Source: VRUE01 sp040879985 | GTDB lineage: Bacteria; Actinomycetota; Thermoleophilia; Solirubrobacterales; 70-9 | Reading direction: 5' to 3' | DNA: 12,412 nt | Assembly: GCA_040879985.1 (NCBI GenBank) | Contig: JBBDJH010000017.1 | Location: 1-12,412 of the forward strand | Shown here: piece by piece, positions 1-7,295 of the stretch | Layout: the number at the start of each line of letters is the position of its first letter | How positions within the stretch are numbered: position 1 is the first letter of the stretch | Notes under the pieces: generated by a model | The model's input: only the letters and a program-made list of their open reading frames with translations | The model's database searches: none | Told to the model about the DNA's origin: nothing | Translations under genes and position numbers: made by a program

Positions 1-1156
1 CCGCACGTCCGGTGGTGTGGGAGGGGCGGGGGTAAGCCCCGCCCCTACCCGATTTAGCCGCGGCTTTGGGTTTTTTCGGCTTCGGCGGCAGCGGCGCGAG
101 GGTGCCGACGTTGTATTCGGTGTACTGGAGGAAGTTGGGGCGGCGGACCTTGAGGCGCAGGGTGTTGACCGTGCGCGGGTAGAGGCGCGGGTCGTAGGGG
201 TTCTGGCCGGGGCCGAAGCCGGTGTAGTAGACGAACATCCGCACCCGCTTGCGCTTCGCCGTCCAGGCGACGAGCTGTTTGACGAAGCGCGGCTCGTCCT
301 CGCCGTAGACCGCCCACTCGGCGATCGCGAACGGCTTGCGACGCCAGAACCTGCCGCGGAAGAAGCGGTTGAGGTCCTTCCAGACGGGATACTGCGAGTA
401 GAAGTCGGTGCCGACCCAGTCGACCCAGCGGCTGCCCGGCCAGTAGTTGCCGGGGAAGTTGCCCTTGACCCGCGGCGAGCCGCCCGGCAGCGGGCTCCAG
501 AGCATCGCGATCGGCGCTTCCGGCAGGACCGGCGGCGGCGGCCCTTTGCTGCGCCGCACCGGCGGCAGGCCGATTTCGGCGAGCGTCGCGTTGACCTGCG
601 CGAGCGTCGCGTTGCCGCGCACGATCGTCGCGATCCGGCGGAAGGCCTGCTTGTACCAGCCGGTCGTATGTTCGCCGCCTTTCTGGCTGCCGTCGCAGTT
701 GACCGCCGACCAGAGGTTGAGGCAGCGGTTGGGCTCGCCGAGCGGGCGGATGTAGCCGAGCACGCCGCGGGTGGCGAAGAAGTTGTTGAGCTGCAGCAGG
801 TAGTCGTCGCCTTCACCGAGGGCGATCTGGCGAGGCGTGATGATCTCGGCAAGGGTCTGGTCGTCGGCGGTCGAGATGTGCAGGATCGGCCGCGTCTGCG
901 TCTCGCGCCAGCGTTCGTAGGCCTTGTTGAGGCTGTTGCCCCAGGGGTGGAAGGTCTCCAGAATCGCCGGGTGCTTGTTGAGCAGGCCGGCGAATTCGTT
1001 GAACTCCTCGACGTTGCCGCGGTCGCTGACGCCGAAGAAGACGCTCGGCGCCGGCGGCACCAGGGTGCGCGCGGACGCCTGGCCCGCGCCGAGCGCGGCG
1101 ATCGTGGCGCCGGCGATCGCGAGGACCGCCGCCTGCCTAATCCTCTGCCAGTACAT
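1..1156 (-). CDS. Secreted glycoside hydrolase-like protein (clan A TIM-barrel type), 3' end beyond window
   Basis: The frame opens at ATG 1156 and stays open to the left edge (385 codons), so the C-terminus is missing. Residues 1-29 are a signal peptide: Arg near the N-terminus, an Ala/Leu/Gly core, and an AxA site at QASA before RTLV. The mature part has two glutamates placed as in clan-A retaining glycosidases. E141 sits in GYIRPLGEPN, like the acid/base region of GH26/GH5 enzymes, and E280 in PFAIAEW, like the nucleophile strand. An aromatic-rich stretch with WVGTDFYSQYP lies between. The visible tail is Pro/Lys rich. The start overlaps the upstream SDR gene by 20 bp and has AGAAGGA about 6 nt upstream, which suggests translational coupling. 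The substrate cannot be told and the exact GH family is not assigned; a catalytically inactive relative is possible. Confidence 0.72.
   Translation of the reverse strand, partial: MYWQRIRQAAVLAIAGATIAALGAGQASARTLVPPAPSVFFGVSDRGNVEEFNEFAGLLNKHPAILETFHPWGNSLNKAYERWRETQTRPILHISTADDQTLAEIITPRQIALGEGDDYLLQLNNFFATRGVLGYIRPLGEPNRCLNLWSAVNCDGSQKGGEHTTGWYKQAFRRIATIVRGNATLAQVNATLAEIGLPPVRRSKGPPPPVLPEAPIAMLWSPLPGGSPRVKGNFPGNYWPGSRWVDWVGTDFYSQYPVWKDLNRFFRGRFWRRKPFAIAEWAVYGEDEPRFVKQLVAWTAKRKRVRMFVYYTGFGPGQNPYDPRLYPRTVNTLRLKVRRPNFLQYTEYNVGTLAPLPPKPKKPKAAAKSGRGGAYPRPSHTTGRA
22..46. repeat. Perfect GC hairpin at end of the hydrolase gene
   Basis: AGGGGCGGGG (22-31) and CCCCGCCCCT (37-46) form a perfect 10-bp stem with a five-base loop. 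Such a hairpin is more typical of sequence after a gene than inside one, yet the hydrolase frame reads through it. There is no T-tract on either side, so a canonical intrinsic terminator is not shown. Confidence 0.5.
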
Positions 1157-2027
1157 CGCCCATCCTTCTCGGCTCCACGCCCAGGTCCTCCGCGTCTGCG
1201 CTGCCGCGCTCGCTCGTCATCGGTACCTCCATCAGCTCTGCCTCCTCCCAGGTAGCGAACACGGCCTCGCCGAAAACGGAGCGGAGGCCGATCAATCCAG
1301 CGCGGACCAGGGGGAGGGGCAGGTGGACGATCGGGCGGGGCCGCCCCGCGACGCGGCTGACCAGGTCCGACATCTCGTCGTAGCTGAGCGTCTCCGGGCC
1401 GGCCAGCTCGTAGCGGTCGCGGGCATCGGGCCCGTCGCGGTCCAGGGCGGCGACCACGCAGCGGGCGGCGTCGGCGGCCCAGATCGGCTGGAAGCGGGCC
1501 TGCCCGGGGCCGGAGACGGGCAGGATCGGCAGGAAGGAGAAGCGGCGCAGCAGCGTCACCCAGGGATCGCTGCGGTCGTAGACGATCGAGGGCGCGAAGA
1601 CGGTGGTCTGCAGCGGCGAGGAGGCGATCGCCCGCTCGGCCAGCCACTTGGCGCGAAAGAAGCGGGTGCGCTGGGCCGCGGCGGCGTCGAGGGCGCTGAA
1701 GAAGGCGAAGCGCTCCACCCCGCTGCGCTCGGCGCCGCGCAGCAGCCGCACCGTCGCCAGCCCGTTCAGCTCCTCGATCCGGTGCGGCGGCTGGTCGCGG
1801 ATCGTCGCCGCCAGGTGGATCACGCCGTCGACCCCGCGCAGCGCCTGCCGGACCAGGTAGGGATCCGACATCTCGCCGAGGTCGCCGAGGGCGATCTGCA
1901 CGTCGACCCGGTGCGCGCCCAGCCGCCGCGGCTCGCGCACCAGGCAGCGCACGTCCTCGCCCCGCTCGAGCAGCAGCGGCAGCAGCCGTGAACCGATGCT
2001 TCCCGTTGCCCCCGTCAGCAGCAGCAT
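1137..2027 (-). CDS. Atypical short-chain dehydrogenase / NAD(P)-dependent epimerase-like protein
   Basis: This 296-residue protein has an N-terminal Rossmann fold. TGATGSIG (residues 5-12) is the glycine-rich dinucleotide loop, and CLVREPRRL supplies basic residues usual for NADP binding. Later elements are GVDGVIHLAA and the FFRAK stretch, where Phe stands at the place of the Tyr in the classical YxxxK motif. That substitution is common in atypical SDRs (NmrA and NDUFA9-like groups) and argues against a classical epimerase reaction. The C-terminal half carries the usual QPIWAADAARCVVAAL and YELAGPETLSYDEM elements of that group. The start ATG 2027 leads directly into MLLLTGATG, and only weak AGGGT lies upstream. 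It is divergent from the ferredoxin gene and overlaps the hydrolase gene downstream. The substrate is unknown; quinone or sugar-nucleotide related roles are only possibilities. Confidence 0.85.
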   Translation of the reverse strand: MLLLTGATGSIGSRLLPLLLERGEDVRCLVREPRRLGAHRVDVQIALGDLGEMSDPYLVRQALRGVDGVIHLAATIRDQPPHRIEELNGLATVRLLRGAERSGVERFAFFSALDAAAAQRTRFFRAKWLAERAIASSPLQTTVFAPSIVYDRSDPWVTLLRRFSFLPILPVSGPGQARFQPIWAADAARCVVAALDRDGPDARDRYELAGPETLSYDEMSDLVSRVAGRPRPIVHLPLPLVRAGLIGLRSVFGEAVFATWEEAELMEVPMTSERGSADAEDLGVEPRRMGDVLAED

Positions 2028-2052
2028 GGTTGAACCCTAAAGACCCTGCGTC

Positions 2053-2081
2053 GCGACACGCGCCCATGCAATCCCTAAAAT
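2053..2081 (+). promoter_or_regulatory. Candidate promoter of the ferredoxin gene
   Basis: GCGACA (2053-2058) and TAAAAT (2076-2081) are separated by 17 bp, matching the -35/-10 layout of a housekeeping sigma factor (4/6 and 5/6 to consensus). They lie in the 125-bp divergent gap, about 72 bp before the ferredoxin ATG. This is a prediction from spacing and sequence only. Confidence 0.35.
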
Positions 2082-2152
2082 GTCCGCTCGCGCTTGGCAG
2101 GGGCCCCGGTTCCGGCCAGGCAAGGCAAAGTCGACCCAGGAGAAAGCTTCGA

Positions 2153-2425
2153 ATGACCTACGTCATCGCCGAGCCGTGCATCGGCACCAAGGACAACTCG
2201 TGTGTCGAGGTGTGTCCGGTGGACTGCATCCACCCGACCCCGGACGAGCCCGACTACGACTCGGTCGAGATGCTCTACATCGACCCCGACGAGTGCATCG
2301 ACTGCGATGCCTGCGTCGAGGCCTGCCCGGTCGACGCCTGCTTCGCCGAGGACCAGCTCCCGGCCGAGTGGGCGAAATACGCCGAGATCAACGCCGAGTA
2401 CTACAAGAGCAAGAGCGCCGCGTAG
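2153..2425 (+). CDS. fdxA: 7Fe ferredoxin ([3Fe-4S][4Fe-4S])
   Basis: This 90-residue electron carrier starts at ATG 2153 with AGGAGA 10 nt upstream. The frame is open further upstream, but homology begins at MTYVIAEPCIG. The cysteine layout is diagnostic: C9-x7-C17-x3-C21-P-x2-C25, then a classic CxxCxxCxxxCP in the second half. In the 7Fe family (Azotobacter FdI type), the first cluster is 3Fe-4S, bound by C9, C17 and the last Cys of the second motif. C21 and the first three Cys of the second motif hold 4Fe-4S, and C25 is a free Cys. The acidic, aromatic tail (AEWAKYAEINAEYY) matches actinobacterial FdxA. It is cytoplasmic, and the redox partner is not identifiable here. It converges on the Mrp gene, whose product carries Fe-S clusters; a functional link is only suggestive. 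Confidence 0.93.
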   Translation: MTYVIAEPCIGTKDNSCVEVCPVDCIHPTPDEPDYDSVEMLYIDPDECIDCDACVEACPVDACFAEDQLPAEWAKYAEINAEYYKSKSAA

Positions 2426-2434
2426 GGCGGCCGC

Positions 2435-3595
2435 TCAGCCCTGAACTACCGGCAGCGGGATGCCGCCTACCGGCGGCGCTTCGGCCGGGGCCGGGGTCGC
2501 CTGCAGCACCGGCAGCTCCTGCGGGGTCGCCGCGACGATGCCGCGGGCGGCCTGGCGGATCGCCTGCGAGGCGGGTGAGTCGGGCTCGGCGGTGACCAGC
2601 GGGGTGCCGTTGTCGGCGTGCTCGCGCAGTGCCTCGGAGAGCGGCACCTTGCCGAGCAGGGGGATGTCGAGCTCGTCGGCGAGCAGCTGGCCACCGCCCT
2701 CGCCGAAGATCGTCAGGCGCTCGCCGTCGGGAGTGGTGAAGCCGGACATGTTCTCGATCGCGCCGAGCAGCTCAAGGTCGAACTTGGCGGCCATGTCGGC
2801 GGCCCGTTTGGCTACCGTCTGCGCCGCCGGCTGCGGCGTGGTGACGAGCGCGAACTTGGCCTGGGGAAGCAGCTGGGAGAGGGTCATCGCGACGTCGCCG
2901 GTCCCCGGCGGCAGGTCGAGCAGCAGGTACTCCAGCTCGCCCCAGGCGACGTCCTCGAGGAACTGCTGGATCGCCTTGTGCAGCATCGGGCCGCGCCAGA
3001 CGACCGCCGAGTTCTCCTCGACGAAGAAGCCGATCGACATCACCTTGACGCCGCTCGGCGAGTCCAGCGGCAGGATCTTGCGCTCGCCGTTGACCTCCGG
3101 CTTGCGGTTGACGCCGAGCATGCGCGGGATCGAGTAGCCGTAGACGTCGCAGTCGAGCGCGCCGGCGGCGTGGCCTTCGGCGGTCAGCGCCGCGGCCAGG
3201 TTGGCGGTCATCGTCGACTTGCCGACGCCGCCCTTGCCCGAGGCGACGCAGATCACGTTCTTGACCTGGGCCAGGGCGCCCGCCGGCAGCTTGCTCCGCC
3301 CCAGCGTCTGCTGCAGGTCGCCTTTCTCCTCGTCGGAGAGGACGTCGAAGCCGACCGCGACCGAGCTGACGCCGTCGAGCTGGGAGACCTGCTGGGCGAC
3401 GGCCTGTTCGAAGTGGGAGCGGATCGGGCAGCCGGCGGTGGTCAGCGAGACGACCACCTCGACCCGGCCGTCGTCCTTGACCTCGATCGAGCGGACCATG
3501 CCGAGCTCGACGATCGAGCGGCGCAGCTCCGGGTCGATCACGGCGCGCAGCTTCTCGGTGATCTGGTCCTGGCTCGGCAGCGGCATCGCGTTCAT
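2435..3595 (-). CDS. mrp: Mrp/ApbC-type P-loop ATPase, iron-sulfur cluster carrier
   Basis: This protein of about 386 residues is a cytoplasmic carrier family that delivers Fe-S clusters to apoproteins. Residues about 10-85 form a MIP18/DUF59 domain (IDPELRRSIVELGMV, then TTAGCP with Cys56). From about residue 113 comes a ParA/MinD-like ATPase with deviant Walker A SGKGGVGKST (119-128). Further marks are the Mrp signature LDCDVYGYSIPRMLG, then DLPPGTGDV. The CPHC pair found in E. coli Mrp before the IFG segment is replaced by TTPDGER, which is usual in actinobacterial Mrp as I recall. A Pro/Ala-rich tail follows. The open frame runs much further upstream, but homology begins here. ATG 3586 (MPLPSQ), with GAGA about 9 nt upstream, is an equally good start. 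It is convergent with ferredoxin (9-bp gap) and divergent from the Ig-like gene. Confidence 0.93.
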   Translation of the reverse strand: MNAMPLPSQDQITEKLRAVIDPELRRSIVELGMVRSIEVKDDGRVEVVVSLTTAGCPIRSHFEQAVAQQVSQLDGVSSVAVGFDVLSDEEKGDLQQTLGRSKLPAGALAQVKNVICVASGKGGVGKSTMTANLAAALTAEGHAAGALDCDVYGYSIPRMLGVNRKPEVNGERKILPLDSPSGVKVMSIGFFVEENSAVVWRGPMLHKAIQQFLEDVAWGELEYLLLDLPPGTGDVAMTLSQLLPQAKFALVTTPQPAAQTVAKRAADMAAKFDLELLGAIENMSGFTTPDGERLTIFGEGGGQLLADELDIPLLGKVPLSEALREHADNGTPLVTAEPDSPASQAIRQAARGIVAATPQELPVLQATPAPAEAPPVGGIPLPVVQG

Positions 3596-3610
3596 TCTCG
3601 CAAAGCGCGG

Positions 3611-3629
3611 CGGCGAGCACGGCTCGCCG
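3611..3629. repeat. Perfect inverted repeat in the mrp / Ig-like divergent region
   Basis: CGGCGAGC (3611-3618), ACG, GCTCGCCG (3622-3629) form an 8-bp perfect dyad with a three-base loop. It starts 16 nt upstream of the mrp start, so it would lie in the mrp leader or act as an operator between the divergent genes. No binding protein can be named. Confidence 0.45.
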
Positions 3630-3725
3630 AGCGGCGGCTCGCGCCCGGACATCCGTCCGCGGGGGGGAGAGAACGCGGTGCTGTGCCCTTGGTCCTCCAT
3701 CTGCAAGTCGATCGGAGGAGGGGCG

Positions 3726-6026
3726 ATGTCGGGAACGCGTGTGGGGATCGGTCGGGGGTTGGCGCTGGCGGCCTGCCTGGCGCTGGCGCTGGTGCTGCTG
3801 GTGGCGCAGGAGGCGAACGCCGGCAAATACAACGTCGCGCAGTGCGGCTGGCATGTCGACGCCAACGCCGATTGGGCCGACACGACCGGCGGGGCGAAGT
3901 TCCGCCCCGATGCCTGGTGCGTGACGCCTCCCGGCGCCGACCCGTTCGACGGCGCCCACGTGAAGAGCTTCACCCGCAACGCGGGGACCGTCTCCGGCAA
4001 CCGCTTCGCCCGCTGGCGCTGGTCGGCGCCGCCGACGACCGGGATCACGCGCGTCGCCGGCACCTGGTGGCAGGCGCTCCACGACGGCATGCAGCAACGG
4101 CTCGGCACGGTCGACTACGGCGGCGGCTTCGTGCCGTTCGCCACTGCCGCCTCGACCAACGTGTCGCTGCGCAACTTCGCCGCCGGCTTCCCGCCGCAGG
4201 CCGCCTTCGAGGACCGCCTGCTCTGCGCCCGCGCCGAGAGCAAATGGTGCAGCCTCGCGCCCACCTCGTGGTCCTCGCTGCGCGCCCTGACCCTCACGAT
4301 CCAGGACGAGACGCCCCCGGGAGCGTCGATCAGCGGCGACCTGACCGCCTCCGGCTGGCGCCGCGGCGCGCAGAGCGTCGGGTTCTCGGGCAGCGACGCC
4401 GGGGCGGGCGTCCACTTCGGCGAGACGACGATCGACGGCGCCCGGGTCGCCTTCACCGAGTACATCTGCGCGAAAGCCCAGATCGGCGGCGAGTGGCGGG
4501 GGACGCGGATGCAGCCCTGCCTGCCTCTCGTCGGCGGTGCTGCGACAGTGGCGACGACCAGCTTCAGCGACGGCCCCCACAGCCTCGGCCACTGCGCGAC
4601 CGACTTCGCCGGCAACGTCGCCTGCGTGCCACCGCGCACGGTCCTGATCGACAACAACCCGCCGGCGCACCCGCGCCAGCTCACCCTCGCCGGCGGCGAG
4701 GGCTGGCGGCGGATCGACAACTTCGACTTCTCCTGGAGCAATCCCGACCAGGGGCCGGCCAGCCCGATCGGCGGCGCCTACTGGCGGATCACCGGCCCGG
4801 CCGGCTACGACAGCGGCGTCAAGCTGGCGGCGGGTCGCAACGTCGCCTCGCTGCTCGACCGCACCGTCCCCCAGCCCGGCGTCTACAGCTTCCGCATCTG
4901 GCTGCGCGACGAGGCGGGCAACTCCACCTCCTCCTCGGCGGTCGAGCGGACGCTGCGGCTCGACGACGTGCCGCCGGGGGTCGCCTTCGAGCCGGTCGCG
5001 GACCCGACCGCCGCGGAGCTGCCCGCGGTCGTCAGCGCGGAAGTGAGCGACGATCATTCGGGGCCGGCCGGGGGGTCGATCGAGTACCGGCGGCTCAACG
5101 CCGAGAGCTGGCTCGATCTGCCGACCAAGCTGCGGGCGGGCGAGAAGGCCGGGACGGCGCGCCTGCTCGGCTCGGTGCCGCAGAGCCTCGGCCCCGGCAC
5201 CTACGTCTTCCGCGCCGGCGCGCAGGACGGCGCCGGCAACAGCGCCGTGACCACGCGCCGCGTCGACGGCACCGAGATGGCGCTGCGCAAGGTTCCGCCG
5301 CCGGTCGGGCCGAGCCGCCCGGCGGGTGGTCAGGCCGAGGGGCCGCGGGGAGCTGCGGCCGCGGCCCGGGCGAAGACCCGCCTGTTCGCCAAGCTGCGCT
5401 GGCGAAGGCGCAGCGGTCCGCGCGTCACCGTGCCCTTCGGCGCCGGGGCGGCGCTCTCCGGCCGCCTGCTCAACGCCGACGGCGCCGGGTTGGCCGGGCG
5501 GCGCCTGCGGGTCGTCTCGCGGCCCTCGCGCGGCGCCCTGACGCGGCGCCGGGTCGAGACGGTCAGGACGGGGCGTCGCGGCGGCTTCAAGCTGGCCCTG
5601 CGGCCGGGGCCCTCGCGCCGCATCACCGTCGTCTACCGCGGTGACGCCAACCTCGCCGCCGCCCGCCGGCCCGCCCTGGCGCTGCGCGTGCGCGGCGCCG
5701 CGACGCTCAGCGTCACGCCGCGGACCGTGCGCACCGGCCAGTCGGTACGGCTGCGCGGCCGGGTCCGCGATCGCGGCGCGCCGCTGCCGCGCCGCGGCAA
5801 GCTGGTCGCGATCCAGTACTACGAGAACGAGGCGCGCCTCTGGCGGCCCGTGCTCGTCACCCGCAGCGACCACAGCGGCCGTTTCCGCGCCCGCTACCGC
5901 TTCCGCTACATCACCGGCACGGCGCGGATCCGGCTGCGCGCGGTGGCCCTCGCCGAGGAGCGCTGGCCCTACGCGCAGGGCGGCTCGCGCCCCGTCACGG
6001 TGCGCGTGAGAGGACCGGTAGGGTGA
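3726..6026 (+). CDS. Large secreted protein with repeated Ig-like domains
   Basis: This 766-residue exported protein starts at ATG 3726, preceded by a strong GGAGGAGG about 4 nt away. The frame is open further upstream but overlaps mrp on the other strand and is not plausible there. Residues 1-32 are a signal peptide (hydrophobic core, ANA before GKYNVAQCGW). The N-terminal third, with several Cys and Trp, matches no domain I recognise. The middle holds several Ig-like/fibronectin-like units marked by DEAGN, DFAGN, DGAGN turns and by NNPPAHP or DVPPG linkers. The last 200 residues contain two beta-rich units, each with a GRL/GRV strand, a GRRL or RGKLV strand, and a GGF/GRF strand. There is no C-terminal membrane anchor or sortase motif, so it is probably released or loosely wall-bound. 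Such proteins are common in Solirubrobacterales. A binding or surface role is inferred and no enzyme active site is seen. Confidence 0.82.
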   Translation: MSGTRVGIGRGLALAACLALALVLLVAQEANAGKYNVAQCGWHVDANADWADTTGGAKFRPDAWCVTPPGADPFDGAHVKSFTRNAGTVSGNRFARWRWSAPPTTGITRVAGTWWQALHDGMQQRLGTVDYGGGFVPFATAASTNVSLRNFAAGFPPQAAFEDRLLCARAESKWCSLAPTSWSSLRALTLTIQDETPPGASISGDLTASGWRRGAQSVGFSGSDAGAGVHFGETTIDGARVAFTEYICAKAQIGGEWRGTRMQPCLPLVGGAATVATTSFSDGPHSLGHCATDFAGNVACVPPRTVLIDNNPPAHPRQLTLAGGEGWRRIDNFDFSWSNPDQGPASPIGGAYWRITGPAGYDSGVKLAAGRNVASLLDRTVPQPGVYSFRIWLRDEAGNSTSSSAVERTLRLDDVPPGVAFEPVADPTAAELPAVVSAEVSDDHSGPAGGSIEYRRLNAESWLDLPTKLRAGEKAGTARLLGSVPQSLGPGTYVFRAGAQDGAGNSAVTTRRVDGTEMALRKVPPPVGPSRPAGGQAEGPRGAAAAARAKTRLFAKLRWRRRSGPRVTVPFGAGAALSGRLLNADGAGLAGRRLRVVSRPSRGALTRRRVETVRTGRRGGFKLALRPGPSRRITVVYRGDANLAAARRPALALRVRGAATLSVTPRTVRTGQSVRLRGRVRDRGAPLPRRGKLVAIQYYENEARLWRPVLVTRSDHSGRFRARYRFRYITGTARIRLRAVALAEERWPYAQGGSRPVTVRVRGPVG

Positions 6027-6032
6027 GCCGCC

Positions 6033-6491
6033 ATGTCACAGGCAACGCTGCACACCAATGCCGGGGAGATCGTGTTCGAACTGCACGACTCCGACGCCCC
6101 GAAGACGGTCGAGAACTTCCGCAAGCTCGCCGCCGACGGCTTCTACGACGGGCTGATCTTCCACCGGATCATTCCCGACTTCATGATCCAGGGCGGCTGC
6201 CCCGAGGGCAGCGGGCGCGGCGGCCCCGGCTACACGTTCGAGGACGAGATCAACGAGCACAAGATCGTCCGCGGGGCGCTGGCGATGGCCAACGCCGGTC
6301 CCGACACCAACGGCTCGCAGTTCTTCATCGTCACCACCGAGGCGGCGCCCTGGCTGGACGGCAAGCACACCGTCTTCGGCACCGTCACCGCGGGGATGGA
6401 CACCGTCGACGCGATCGAGAAGACCGAGACCGACGGCTCCGACCGCCCGCTCGAGGAGCGCAAGATCGAGCGGGTCGAGCTCTCCGAGTAG
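6033..6491 (+). CDS. Cyclophilin-type peptidyl-prolyl cis-trans isomerase
   Basis: This 152-residue single-domain cyclophilin catalyses cis-trans isomerisation of Xaa-Pro bonds. Signature parts are in order: AGEIVFELHDSDAPKTVENF at the N-terminus, FHRIIPDFMIQGG with the catalytic Arg45, ALAMANAG, GSQFFIVT, and PWLDGKHTVFG with the Trp and His of the proline pocket. It has no signal peptide, so it should be cytoplasmic. The length is that of minimal bacterial PpiB-type enzymes. The start ATG 6033 lies 6 bp after the stop of the Ig-like gene with GGTAGGGTGAG between, so the two are likely co-transcribed. It ends at a palindrome shared with the convergent channel gene. No residues known to matter appear missing. 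Confidence 0.95.
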   Translation: MSQATLHTNAGEIVFELHDSDAPKTVENFRKLAADGFYDGLIFHRIIPDFMIQGGCPEGSGRGGPGYTFEDEINEHKIVRGALAMANAGPDTNGSQFFIVTTEAAPWLDGKHTVFGTVTAGMDTVDAIEKTETDGSDRPLEERKIERVELSE

Positions 6492-6502
6492 TACGCGTAC
6501 TA
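6489..6502. repeat. 14-bp perfect palindrome containing both convergent stop codons
   Basis: TAGTACGCGTACTA reads identically on both strands. Its first three bases are the cyclophilin stop (TAG, plus strand) and its last three are the channel stop (TAG, minus strand). The genes are thus separated by only 8 bp. It has no loop or T-tract, so it is not a standard bidirectional terminator. Confidence 0.8.
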
Positions 6503-7228
6503 GCCCTGGCTCTGCTCGGCGGCCCCGTCCTTGGGCCGTCGTCGCAGCAGTCCCTGACCCGGTCGCCAGAGGCTGACCAGGCCGGCGACCAAGGTGACGA
6601 GGAAGACCTGGCCGAGCATCATCTCGAGGCCGGCAACCATGCGGCCGGCCTGCCCGGCTGGGACGAGGTTGCCGTAGCCGGTGGTGGTCAGGGTCGTGTA
6701 GCTGAAGAAGAGGAAGTCGCTGCCCCTGGCCGCCGTCTCGGGGCCGAAGAAGCCGCCGTGTTCGATCCGGTCGATCAGGCTGTAGGCCCAGGTGAAGAGG
6801 ATGCCGAGGGCGGCGTAGACGCTGATCGCGCCGAGGATCGTGCGGGAGGAGACGTTTTCCGCGCTGACGACCCGCCGCAGCACCGCCGCCATCGCCACCG
6901 CCAGCAGCCCGATCTCGATGAAGTTGGCGGCACTGAGCCAGTGGCGCCCGCCGGAGATCGCCGAGACCAGGGCGAGCAGGACCGCCAGCAGGGCGAGCCA
7001 GACCGCTCGCCGGACGAAGACCGGTTTGGCCTGGGCGCTGCTCAGGGCGACAATCGAGGTCGCGCCGGTCACGGCGACCAGCAGCGCCGCCGACCAGCCG
7101 TCGTTCGAGAGCACCGAGGCGAGCATGTAGGTCGCCAGGACCAGCGCCAGCACCAGCCCGAAGTCGTCACTCGCACGCTGCGCACGCTGCCGCCACCGCT
7201 CAAGGTTCATCCCCGCTAGTTCGGCCAC
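6500..7228 (-). CDS. Six-helix potassium channel protein (ion channel pore domain)
   Basis: This 242-residue membrane protein has about six hydrophobic helices, near residues 24-42, 45-62, 70-92, 99-117, 128-147 and 205-226. The pore loop between the last two carries TTLTTTGYGN, the K+ selectivity filter. No helix has the repeated Arg pattern of a voltage sensor, and no RCK/TrkA domain or cyclic-nucleotide domain follows. It is a short ungated-looking channel, and passive K+ conduction across the membrane is inferred. The longest start is GTG 7228 with AGGA 11 nt before it; ATG 7210 is the alternative and has no clear ribosome site. Its 5' end overlaps a vapC remnant (stop at 7200), and vapB lies just upstream on the same strand. 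The channel may therefore now be transcribed from the vapB promoter. Confidence 0.88.
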   Translation of the reverse strand: MAELAGMNLERWRQRAQRASDDFGLVLALVLATYMLASVLSNDGWSAALLVAVTGATSIVALSSAQAKPVFVRRAVWLALLAVLLALVSAISGGRHWLSAANFIEIGLLAVAMAAVLRRVVSAENVSSRTILGAISVYAALGILFTWAYSLIDRIEHGGFFGPETAARGSDFLFFSYTTLTTTGYGNLVPAGQAGRMVAGLEMMLGQVFLVTLVAGLVSLWRPGQGLLRRRPKDGAAEQSQG

Positions 7229-7295
7229 CGCAAAGGCGATCCTGCCGGATCACCAGCAGCTTGACCAGGGCGCTCGTATCGAAGTAGACGCTCAG
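7200..7295 (-). pseudogene. vapC: Truncated vapC (PIN toxin) remnant
   Basis: From a CTG overlapping the vapB stop, the frame encodes SVYFDTSALVKLLV, which matches the first 15 residues of the intact vapC at 9901-10329. It then departs (IRQDRLCGG...) and stops at TGA 7200-7202 after 31 codons. Only the first PIN aspartate is retained. The other acidic residues (Glu42, Asp101, Asp123 in the intact copy) are gone, so it cannot be an active nuclease. It overlaps the 5' end of the potassium channel gene, so the deletion that removed vapC may have ended there. Confidence 0.75.

Noticed and set aside
17..1255. 412-codon open frame on the plus strand
   Set aside because: It is the shadow of the minus-strand hydrolase and SDR genes: Arg/Ala/Val-rich, no domain, and the minus frames have a signal peptide and recognisable motifs.
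2435..3595. Missing CxxC in Mrp as a sign of a dead protein
   Set aside because: Actinobacterial Mrp proteins usually lack this pair as far as I recall; the ATPase motifs are intact, so it is ordinary for the lineage.
2618..5873. Very long open frames (about 1,000 codons) on both strands over mrp and the Ig-like gene
   Set aside because: They are high-GC shadow frames. They cross two real genes of opposite strand, have low-complexity Arg/Ala/Gly composition, and show no motif.
6023..7219. 398-codon plus-strand frame over cyclophilin and channel
   Set aside because: It overlaps two well-identified genes in other frames and contains no recognisable protein sequence.
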